NCBI GenBank assembly: GCA_030263715.1
Contig: SZPM01000012.1
Coordinates: forward strand, 1-64,000
Reading direction: 5' to 3'
DNA: 64,000 nucleotides
Source: ATM1 sp003577165
Lineage (GTDB): Bacteria; Armatimonadota; Fimbriimonadia; Fimbriimonadales; ATM1
Shown: positions 40,309 through 47,396 of the stretch, in pieces
How the letters are laid out: every line of letters begins with the position of its first letter
Position numbering within the stretch: position 1 is the stretch's first letter
The notes under the pieces: model-generated
Database searches by the model: none
The model's input: the letters and a program-made list of their open reading frames with translations, nothing else
Told to the model about the DNA's origin: nothing
Made by a program: the position numbers and the translations under genes

Positions 40309-42324
40309 GTGCCCCAAAGCCTTTGGAACGACCGCGAAGCGAGCCAACTGACCGGTCTCTCGCTGCTCGCCTATCGGTCTCGACTTCTGGCATCCGACAG
40401 GTCCGTCATCAACATCTACGGGGGGAACACGTCGTCGAAGGTGACCGAGGTGGATCATCTGGGCCGCGAGACCCGAGTGCTTTGGGTTAAGGGCAGCGGC
40501 TCTGACATGGCTGACTGCTCGTGCGAAAGTTTTGCCGGGCTGAAACTCGACGAGGTGCTTCCCCTGATGAAACGGGAGGACATGTCGGACGAGGAGATGG
40601 TCGAGTACCTCGGGCGATGCGTCTTCGAGCCGGGTCGGCCGCGGCAGTCCATCGAGACGCTCCTTCACGCTTTCCTGCCGTATGACGAGGTGGACCACAC
40701 GCACCCGGACTCGATCATCGCTCTTGCCTGCACTGCGCGCGGGCGCGACGCTGCCGATGAAGTGTTCGGCGATCGGGCGGCGTGGGTTGATTACATCCGT
40801 CCGGGCTTCCGGCTTAGCCGGCTCATCGCGGACGCCGTCGCATCCAATCCGCGCGCTGAATGCGTGGTGATGGGAAAGCACGGATTAGTTTGTTGGGGCG
40901 ACACAGCCAAGGAGAGTTACGAACGGACGATTCGCATCATCTCGGAGGCCGAAGACGCGATTCGTGAATCGGAGAAAAAGGTTTGGGCTGCGGACTTTGC
41001 ACAACCTTCGATGGCCGCCATCGAGTTTCTTCCAGAACTGCGAGGCGCTGTGAGCAAGCAGCGCAAGCAGATCGTGTTGGTCGATCAGTCGGACCGAGTG
41101 CTGTCGATGGTGAATAGCCCGAGGGCAAAAGATCTGTCGCAGATCGGCGCAGCATGCCCGGATCACTTGGTGCACGTAAAGCCGTTTCCTTTGTATTGGG
41201 ATCCGACAGCTGGGCAGATAGGTGATGCGGTCGAAGAGTACCGCAGGAGGTATGAGGAGTACTTCGCCGCTCACGCAGAAGCCTCCGACGTCATGTTCGA
41301 CCCGGCTCCTCGAGTCGTTTTGATTCCAGGCTTCGGCCTTGCCGCCGTCGGGAAGGACGCGCAGTTGGCCGACGTGAGCCGACAACTCTACCATCGTGCT
41401 GTCGAAGTCATCGAAGGCGCCGAAGCGCTCGGGGGATTTGAAAGCCTCTCTCATCGCGAATGCTTCGCGATCGAATACTGGCCCCTCGAACTATACAAAT
41501 TGAAGCAGAGGCCGCCCGACAAGGAACTCGCTGGTCACATCGCGCTCGTCACGGGGGGGGCAAGTGGAATCGGAAGGGCGACGGCGCTTCGACTCGCCGA
41601 GCAGGGCGCGCATGTCTGCGTCGCGGACATCAACTTCGACCGCGCGCAGGACGCGGCGGGCGAGATTCAGAAAAAGTGGGGGCTAATGAGGTCTGTTGCG
41701 GCGCAGTGCGACGTGACGTCGGAATCCGATGTCGCAAGGACGGTCGAGACGTGCGTTCTCACCTGGGGCGGGTTGGACGTCACGGTTTGCAGCGCCGGCA
41801 TCGCATCGAGCGCCCCCGTCGAGGAGACCACCGAAGCGGAGTGGCAAAGGAACTTCGACGTCCTGGCCAAGGGGTACTTCCTCTTTGCGAAGGAGTCCTT
41901 CAAGGTGTGGAGGCGGCAAGGCACTGGCGGCTCGCTGGTTTTCGTGACGAGCAAGAACGCTGTCGCGGCCGGCAAAAACGCATCGGCCTACAGCGCAGCA
42001 AAAGCCGCGGAACAGCACTTGGCGAGGTGCCTCGCCGAAGAGGGGGGGGCTCTCGGCGTTCGAGTTAATTGTGTGATGCCGGACGCCGTGCTCTCCGGTT
42101 CTTCGATCTGGGATGGGGAGTGGAGGCGGCAGAGGGCGGAGGCCTACGGCATTCGACCGGAGGACCTCGAGGAGTTCTATCGCAACCGAACGACGCTGAA
42201 GAGGAACGTCCTGCCAGAGGATATCGCCGAGGCTGTCCTGTTCTTCGCGTCGGACCGCAGCGCAAAGACGACAGGAGCTGCGCTGACGGTTGATGCGGGA
42301 GTTCCCGCCGCGTATCTTAGGTAG
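40309..42324 (+). CDS. Bifunctional rhamnulose-1-phosphate aldolase / short-chain dehydrogenase
   Basis: About 671 residues. The N-terminal ~400 residues are a class II aldolase/adducin domain: NIYGGNTSSK, VLWVKGSGSDM, DHTHPDS with zinc histidines, and GKHGLVCWG. The C-terminal ~250 residues are an SDR: TGGASGIGRAT, CSAGIASSAPV, then VTSKNAVAAGKNASAYSAAK. This fused architecture is known in bacterial L-rhamnose (or fucose) breakdown, splitting rhamnulose-1-phosphate and oxidising L-lactaldehyde. The GTG at 40309 fits the promoter spacing; GTG 40294 is the alternative. An eight-G run at 41,553 lies in the SDR glycine motif. Confidence 0.9.
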   Translation: MPQSLWNDREASQLTGLSLLAYRSRLLASDRSVINIYGGNTSSKVTEVDHLGRETRVLWVKGSGSDMADCSCESFAGLKLDEVLPLMKREDMSDEEMVEYLGRCVFEPGRPRQSIETLLHAFLPYDEVDHTHPDSIIALACTARGRDAADEVFGDRAAWVDYIRPGFRLSRLIADAVASNPRAECVVMGKHGLVCWGDTAKESYERTIRIISEAEDAIRESEKKVWAADFAQPSMAAIEFLPELRGAVSKQRKQIVLVDQSDRVLSMVNSPRAKDLSQIGAACPDHLVHVKPFPLYWDPTAGQIGDAVEEYRRRYEEYFAAHAEASDVMFDPAPRVVLIPGFGLAAVGKDAQLADVSRQLYHRAVEVIEGAEALGGFESLSHRECFAIEYWPLELYKLKQRPPDKELAGHIALVTGGASGIGRATALRLAEQGAHVCVADINFDRAQDAAGEIQKKWGLMRSVAAQCDVTSESDVARTVETCVLTWGGLDVTVCSAGIASSAPVEETTEAEWQRNFDVLAKGYFLFAKESFKVWRRQGTGGSLVFVTSKNAVAAGKNASAYSAAKAAEQHLARCLAEEGGALGVRVNCVMPDAVLSGSSIWDGEWRRQRAEAYGIRPEDLEEFYRNRTTLKRNVLPEDIAEAVLFFASDRSAKTTGAALTVDAGVPAAYLR

Positions 42325-42332
42325 CGTCCTGA

Positions 42333-43820
42333 ATGAGCACAGCACTGCCGATTCAGCCCAGTGCAGGCGAGTTTCGGCGCCTTTCTTCAGGCGGGAAGTT
42401 GGTGCCGATATGGTGTGTGATTCCCGCTGACTTCGAGACGCCGTTGAGCGCGTATTGGAAACTCGCCCATGATGCAGACTTCTCATTCCTCCTGGAATCT
42501 GTCACAGGCGGCGAGAACTTAGCGCGATTCAGTTTCTTGGGGGTCAATCCGAAAAGCGTCGTGCGTTGCAAGGGCAGACGCGTCTCGGTTCTTATGGCGG
42601 GTGAGTGGCAGGAGTCTGAACTCTCGCCGAACGAGACTCCTCTCGACGTGTTGCGCCGCGCAACGGTTGGACGCGAATACTGTGCGTTGGAAGGGCTGCC
42701 TCGATTCACGGGCGGGGCGGTCGGGATGCTGGCGTACGACTTGGTGCGTTTCTTCGAAAGACTTCCCCACGGCACGAAAGACGATCTCGGCTGTGACGAT
42801 CTTTCGATGATGATCTGCGACACCATCGTCGCCTTCGATCACGCAAAGAACCAGATTCTCGTCATCGCACACGCAACGGAAGATGACAACTCTTATGAGT
42901 CGGCTGCAGAGACGATCGCATCCGTCGTAGATAGGCTTCGAGGCGGGCTGCCGGCCCTGCCTGCGGTCACGCCGGAAGAGATCAGGTTTGAGTCGAACGT
43001 CGGCAGGGAGGATTACCTCGAGTCGGTTAAGCGAACGATCGGATACATCGAGGCCGGAGACGGAGTGCAGATGGTGCTGTCCCAGCGGTTTAGTTCTGCT
43101 TGTTCCTGCCACCCTCTGCCGATCTACCGCGCATTGCGTTCACTGAACCCCTCGCCTTACATGTACCTGCTGAGGCTGGGGAACTGCGACATCGTCGGAG
43201 CATCGCCCGAGGTGCTTGTTACGTTGGACGGCCGCCGCGCGCGAGTCCGCCCCATCGCTGGAACGAGGAAGAGAGGCAAGAATGAAGCCGACGACGCTCG
43301 CATGGCGGAGGAACTGTTAGCCGACGATAAGGAGCGCGCCGAGCACATCATGCTTGTTGATCTTGGGAGAAACGATCTCGGGCGCGTTTCGGTCCCCGGG
43401 TCCGTATCAGTGAACCAACTTATGGTGATCGAGAGGTACTCGCACGTGATGCACATCGTGAGCGATGTAACGGGGACGATTTGCGACAACATGGACGCCT
43501 TCGACCTTTTGCGCGCGACATTTCCCGCAGGCACAGTTTCGGGCGCGCCCAAGGTGCGAGCGATGGAGATCATCGAAGAACTCGAGCCCACAAGAAGAGG
43601 ACTTTACGCAGGCGCGGTTGGATATTTCGGCTTCGACGGCAACATGGACACAGCGATCGCAATCCGCACGGTGCTCTTGAAGGACGGAGCCGCGCACGTT
43701 CAAGCCGGAGCGGGCATCGTGTACGACAGCGTGCCCGAGCGCGAGTATGAAGAGTGCGTGAGCAAGGCGCGCGCCGTGATCGAAGCCGTCGAAGTTGCTG
43801 CGGGTGGCCAGGTCGGATAG
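42333..43820 (+). CDS. trpE: Anthranilate synthase component I
   Basis: 495 residues. TrpE makes anthranilate from chorismate with ammonia from TrpG. The N-terminal half has FLLESVTGGENLARFSFLG, including the tryptophan-feedback LLES motif. The C-terminal chorismate-binding half has GDGVQMVLSQRF, PIAGTRKRG, HIMLVDLGRNDLGRV and FPAGTVSGAPKVRAME. The presence of LLES argues for trpE rather than pabB. It is followed after two bases by a histidine kinase gene, an unusual neighbour. Confidence 0.95.
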   Translation: MSTALPIQPSAGEFRRLSSGGKLVPIWCVIPADFETPLSAYWKLAHDADFSFLLESVTGGENLARFSFLGVNPKSVVRCKGRRVSVLMAGEWQESELSPNETPLDVLRRATVGREYCALEGLPRFTGGAVGMLAYDLVRFFERLPHGTKDDLGCDDLSMMICDTIVAFDHAKNQILVIAHATEDDNSYESAAETIASVVDRLRGGLPALPAVTPEEIRFESNVGREDYLESVKRTIGYIEAGDGVQMVLSQRFSSACSCHPLPIYRALRSLNPSPYMYLLRLGNCDIVGASPEVLVTLDGRRARVRPIAGTRKRGKNEADDARMAEELLADDKERAEHIMLVDLGRNDLGRVSVPGSVSVNQLMVIERYSHVMHIVSDVTGTICDNMDAFDLLRATFPAGTVSGAPKVRAMEIIEELEPTRRGLYAGAVGYFGFDGNMDTAIAIRTVLLKDGAAHVQAGAGIVYDSVPEREYEECVSKARAVIEAVEVAAGGQVG

Positions 43821-43822
43821 AG

Positions 43823-45277
43823 ATGCGCGGGGGTGAGCGCAGCAGCGAACCGTTCTACGCTCGCAGCCTTGCGGAACGCCTTGCGGGCGTGCGACTGGTG
43901 CTCACGATCATCAACTTCGGTGTTTTGTTCCTCGATGCGAAATTCGAGGCCTCCTCGGCGAACATAAATCTTCCGATCGGGGTGGGAGTCGCGTGCGCGT
44001 TCTTCGTATATGCGCTCGTCTCTTACGGAATGCTGAGGTATGGGTATGCGAAGCTGGCGACGTATGAGTTGGTATCACCGCTTCTCGACATAGGATTCGC
44101 AGTGGCATTGATCTCGTTTACCGGGAGTTACACGAGTCCTTTCAATCTCTGGATCGTTTTCGGCGTGATCGGCACGGGCTTCAGCCGCTACGCCTGGCTG
44201 CCGTGGCTGGCGACCGGCATGGGTTTCTTGGGGCACTTCGTCATCGCAAGTGTGCCTCAGCCCGTTCCGTTGGACGTGACGGTGGTGCTCGTTCGATCCA
44301 CCTTCCTTCTCGGAGTCGGCGCCGTGGTGGCCATCACGACCTCGTATCTCACTCAGCAGTCGAAACTGTTGGCTGCGATCGAGTCGGCGGCAGGGGAGTT
44401 TTCGCAGGCCCACACGGAAGATGACGTTGTCACGATTCTGCTTCGGAACCTGCAGTCCAACTTAGGCTTGGACGAGGTGTGGGTGTCGTTGGAGGGACGT
44501 GCTGGAAGCGAGGCGATAAAGCACGTGCACGGACTCACTCGGAAACTGCTCGCGAGCAATCAGGACCTTGGAACGGTTGTCATCGGGACGAACAAGCCGA
44601 TCAGCAAGCAGCAGGGCTCTCTCATCGCCGTGCTTTGCGACAGAGCGGCTGCTGCTCTCTACCGGATTCGTGCCAACGAGCGCCTTGCGGAATCGCGTGC
44701 CCTCGGCGAAAGGCGGCGCATCGCAGACGAACTGCACGACAACTTTCTTCAGACTCTCGCAGCCCTCGACATGCGCGCGGAGGCTGCGAGGATTCTGGCT
44801 GGCCCGCAGATGGAGGCCGTTCAATCCGAACTCGACGCGATCAAGCAGATCGCGCGTGATGCAGCGCAACAAGTTCGGGACATCGCGATCGCTCCGCTTG
44901 GAGCGGAATCGCTCACGACGGCCGGCCTCGAGGCCCTGCTCCAATCGCGATGGCCGGGCGACGTCGAGATGGACGTTGACGCCAGTATTGCGCTCAGCGA
45001 CGTTGAGAGTCGCGCGCTGCGACTCCTCATCACCGAAGGTTTGAACAACGCAAAGCGACACGCGAGAGCGACGAAGGTCACCTTCCGAATGACGCGCCGA
45101 GGAGCATCGGTAGTGTGTTCATTAGAAGACAACGGAATCGGGATGCAGCCGAAGTTTGAAACCGGTTACGGCCTCACGCGGCTGAGAGAACTTGTCGAAG
45201 AGGCGGGCGGATCGCTCGACATCGGAGTGTTGCCGGACGGGGGGGCGCGCATCACGGCGGAGTTCAGACGGGCATGA
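43823..45277 (+). CDS. NarL-type sensor histidine kinase
   Basis: 484 residues. Five to six membrane helices occupy residues ~18-185 with very short loops, so sensing is probably within the membrane. A GAF-like segment (about 200-290) follows. The HisKA_3 dimerisation box is ERRRIADELHDNFLQTLAALD with the phospho-accepting His in ELHD. The HATPase has EGLNNAKRHARA (N box), DNGIGM (G1) and GYGLTRLRE (G2). The ATG lies two bases after the trpE stop, and the stop overlaps its response regulator by ATGA. The signal is unknown. Confidence 0.92.
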   Translation: MRGGERSSEPFYARSLAERLAGVRLVLTIINFGVLFLDAKFEASSANINLPIGVGVACAFFVYALVSYGMLRYGYAKLATYELVSPLLDIGFAVALISFTGSYTSPFNLWIVFGVIGTGFSRYAWLPWLATGMGFLGHFVIASVPQPVPLDVTVVLVRSTFLLGVGAVVAITTSYLTQQSKLLAAIESAAGEFSQAHTEDDVVTILLRNLQSNLGLDEVWVSLEGRAGSEAIKHVHGLTRKLLASNQDLGTVVIGTNKPISKQQGSLIAVLCDRAAAALYRIRANERLAESRALGERRRIADELHDNFLQTLAALDMRAEAARILAGPQMEAVQSELDAIKQIARDAAQQVRDIAIAPLGAESLTTAGLEALLQSRWPGDVEMDVDASIALSDVESRALRLLITEGLNNAKRHARATKVTFRMTRRGASVVCSLEDNGIGMQPKFETGYGLTRLRELVEEAGGSLDIGVLPDGGARITAEFRRA

Positions 45278-45891
45278 ACCGAGTCCGAGTCTTGATCGTC
45301 GACGATCACGTCGTCGTCGTCGAGGGCTTGGTCCGATTGCTTTCTTTTGACAAGAGGATCGAAGTCGTGGGCCGAGCGGCGAGCCTTTCCGAAGCGAAGA
45401 CGCTGATGCAGCGCGTCGAGCCTGATGTGATCCTGCTCGACGTTCTTCTTCCTGACTCGAAGGACCTGTCGAGCATCGGGGTTTTGAAGGCCATCCAGCC
45501 TCATGTGAAAGTGATTGTCTTGACGGGCCAGGGCAAGGCGATCCGTGGAGCGGCGGTGCGGGCGGGTGCAGACGGTTTCCTCACGAAAGAACTTGCCTCC
45601 GACGTAATCGCTCAACGGATTGCGGAGATCGCGGCCGGATCGCCTCAACACGATGAGCAGGAGTTGACGCACCGCGAGATTGACGTTTGCCGGCTGGTTG
45701 CGGAGGGGCTGACGAACGAGGAGATCGCGCAGAGCCTTGTTCTGTCAGTGAACACAGTTAAGACGCACTTGGCGTCAGCGCTCAGGAAGTTGGGGCTGCG
45801 CGACCGAGTTGCGGTCGCCGTATACTGGACTACCAGGCTGATGGGGCCTGCCCCCACAGAGCATTCAAAAGATGATTCTGATTCTCGATAA
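45274..45891 (+). CDS. NarL/FixJ-family response regulator
   Basis: 205 residues. The receiver domain has the acidic pair in IVDDH, the phospho-acceptor Asp56 in VILLDVLLPDS, and the conserved Lys in FLTKEL. The LuxR-type HTH is at about 130-190 (LTHREIDVCRLVAEGLTNEEIA, then SVNTVKTHLASALRKLG). It pairs with the overlapping kinase gene. Its last 20 bases also encode the start of trpG, which ties its translation to tryptophan synthesis genes. The target promoters are not known. Confidence 0.94.
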   Translation: MNRVRVLIVDDHVVVVEGLVRLLSFDKRIEVVGRAASLSEAKTLMQRVEPDVILLDVLLPDSKDLSSIGVLKAIQPHVKVIVLTGQGKAIRGAAVRAGADGFLTKELASDVIAQRIAEIAAGSPQHDEQELTHREIDVCRLVAEGLTNEEIAQSLVLSVNTVKTHLASALRKLGLRDRVAVAVYWTTRLMGPAPTEHSKDDSDSR

Positions 45892-46447
45892 CTACGACAG
45901 TTTCACTTACAACCTCGCTCAATACGTTCAAGAGTTGGGAGCCGAGGTCGTCGTTCGGCGAAACGATGACATCACCGTGGAGGAGATCGAGGCGATGGCG
46001 CCGCAGGGAATCCTCATCAGTCCAGGACCGTGCACACCGGACAAGGCGGGGATTTCGGAGGAAGTCATCCAACGCCTGGGCGGTCGAATTCCGATCTTCG
46101 GTGTCTGCTTGGGGATGCAGGCGATTGGAGAGGTGTACGGAGGCAAGATCGTGCGCGCGAAGCAGATCATGCACGGAAAGGATTCAGAGATCCGTCATGA
46201 AGGGAAGGGAGTGTTTCAGGGCCTGCCGAGCCGGTTTCGGGCGATTCGGTACCACAGCCTGGTCATAGAACCCTCCTCGGTGCCTTCGGAACTCGAAGTC
46301 ACGGCGACCAGCGAAGATGGGGAGATCATGGGGGTGCGTCACCGCGGCCTCGACGTCGAGGGAGTGCAGTTCCATCCAGAAAGCGCGCTCTCCGAGAGCG
46401 GCAAGGAACTCGTGGCGAACTGGGTCCGTCGGGTCACCTCGCGCTAA
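45872..46447 (+). CDS. trpG: Anthranilate synthase component II (glutamine amidotransferase)
   Basis: 191 residues. It is a class I glutaminase feeding ammonia to TrpE (and often PabB). ILDNYDSFTYNLAQY is the family start, ISPGPCTPDKAG the oxyanion region, GVCLGMQAIGE has the nucleophile Cys79, and QFHPESALSE the His-Glu pair. The ATG lies 20 bases inside the response regulator gene. As only trpE is nearby, trpG is the better name, but it may serve both anthranilate and p-aminobenzoate synthesis. Confidence 0.93.
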   Translation: MILILDNYDSFTYNLAQYVQELGAEVVVRRNDDITVEEIEAMAPQGILISPGPCTPDKAGISEEVIQRLGGRIPIFGVCLGMQAIGEVYGGKIVRAKQIMHGKDSEIRHEGKGVFQGLPSRFRAIRYHSLVIEPSSVPSELEVTATSEDGEIMGVRHRGLDVEGVQFHPESALSESGKELVANWVRRVTSR

Positions 46448-46554
46448 GGGCCGGGAGGCCGAGACCTTCTGCCTATCCGGGGAAACCCGCCGGGGCTCGG
46501 GGCGTCCATCGGAGGGTATCTTTTGCCCTTGGCATATCGGAGGAATCACTACAA

Positions 46555-47265
46555 ATGACACGAAGATTTAGCGTTTTGGCCGGCGCCCTGCTCGTCCCGG
46601 CCCTGCTTCTCGCCCAAGGCGAGGCAAAGATCGAATGGAAGCCGAAAGTCGGCCAAGAGCTGAAGTACAAGGCCGCCATGACGGCGTCGGGCGACTTCGG
46701 TGGCGGACAGATGGAGATTGGCGTCACTTTCATGATGTCTACGAAGACCGCCAAGGTGGAGAACGGCAAAGTCACGGTCGAGAGCAGCCAGTCCGACATG
46801 AAGGTCGCCTTCAACGGAATGGAGATGGACCCGCTCCAGGGCCAGGTAATCAAGGGCACGACCGTCCACAACCTCGACGGCACAATCGTCTCGTCGCAGA
46901 GCGACATGGGCGCGGCGGCCGGCCGTTTCGAAGAGGTGACGTCTTTCAATTACCCAGGCAAGACCGTAAGGGTCGGGGAGTCCTGGACGCGAGTCGTCAA
47001 GCCTGACCCCGCGCGGGGGACGGTCAACGCCAAGTGCACCTACACGTTTAAGGGCTTCGAGGCGATCGACGGCATCAACTGCTGGAAGGTCGAATACGCT
47101 TTCGAAGAGACGGAGGGCACCACGCCGATGAAGGCGACCGGCACGGTGTGGATGAACCCGGACGACGGCGAGATGGTGAAGGCCACGATGGTCGGCACGA
47201 ACGTCGTGATCCAGGCTGAGATGCCGCCCGTTAACGCGAACATGACGGTCACCCGGGCCAAGTAG
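46555..47265 (+). CDS. Secreted beta-rich protein of unknown function
   Basis: 236 residues with a clear signal peptide (RRFSVLAGALLVPALLLAQG). The mature protein is all-beta by pattern: it starts IEWKPKVGQELKYKAAM, has SFNYPGKTVRVGESWTR in the middle and GTVWMNPDDGEMVKATM near the end. This is similar to DUF6263-like proteins in which a large sheet measures property VGQ and VGESW turns; the function is unknown. There is a single cysteine at about residue 162 and another near 180. An intrinsic terminator follows 20 bases after the stop, so it is monocistronic. Confidence 0.75.
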   Translation: MTRRFSVLAGALLVPALLLAQGEAKIEWKPKVGQELKYKAAMTASGDFGGGQMEIGVTFMMSTKTAKVENGKVTVESSQSDMKVAFNGMEMDPLQGQVIKGTTVHNLDGTIVSSQSDMGAAAGRFEEVTSFNYPGKTVRVGESWTRVVKPDPARGTVNAKCTYTFKGFEAIDGINCWKVEYAFEETEGTTPMKATGTVWMNPDDGEMVKATMVGTNVVIQAEMPPVNANMTVTRAK

Positions 47266-47285
47266 GCCCACCGACTCAACATCGA

Positions 47286-47318
47286 GCGGGGCAGGCGAGA
47301 GCCTGCCCCGCATTTTTT
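47286..47318 (+). terminator. Strong intrinsic terminator before clpB
   Basis: A perfect 11-bp stem (GCGGGGCAGGC / GCCTGCCCCGC) with a GAGA tetraloop is followed by ATTTTTT (47312-47318). Confidence 0.95.
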
Positions 47319-47352
47319 GTCGTTTCCTATAACGGTTGGAACAAAGGTGGCG

Positions 47353-47396
47353 TATAATAGACTTAGACTATTTGACAATAGGAGACTCAAGTAAGG
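47353..47396 (+). promoter_or_regulatory. clpB promoter and leader with a 14-base palindromic element
   Basis: TATAAT (47353-47358) is the -10 box. The 38-base AT-rich leader contains CTATT-TGAC-AATAG (47368-47381), an inverted repeat, and a GGAG. It is a plausible heat-shock operator or RNA hairpin; it does not match CIRCE, HAIR or CtsR sites. Confidence 0.5.

Noticed and set aside
46448..46554. Riboswitch in the leader of the secreted protein gene at 46,555
   Set aside because: GC-rich hairpins are present but no match to c-di-GMP, SAM, cobalamin or TPP consensus blocks was seen.
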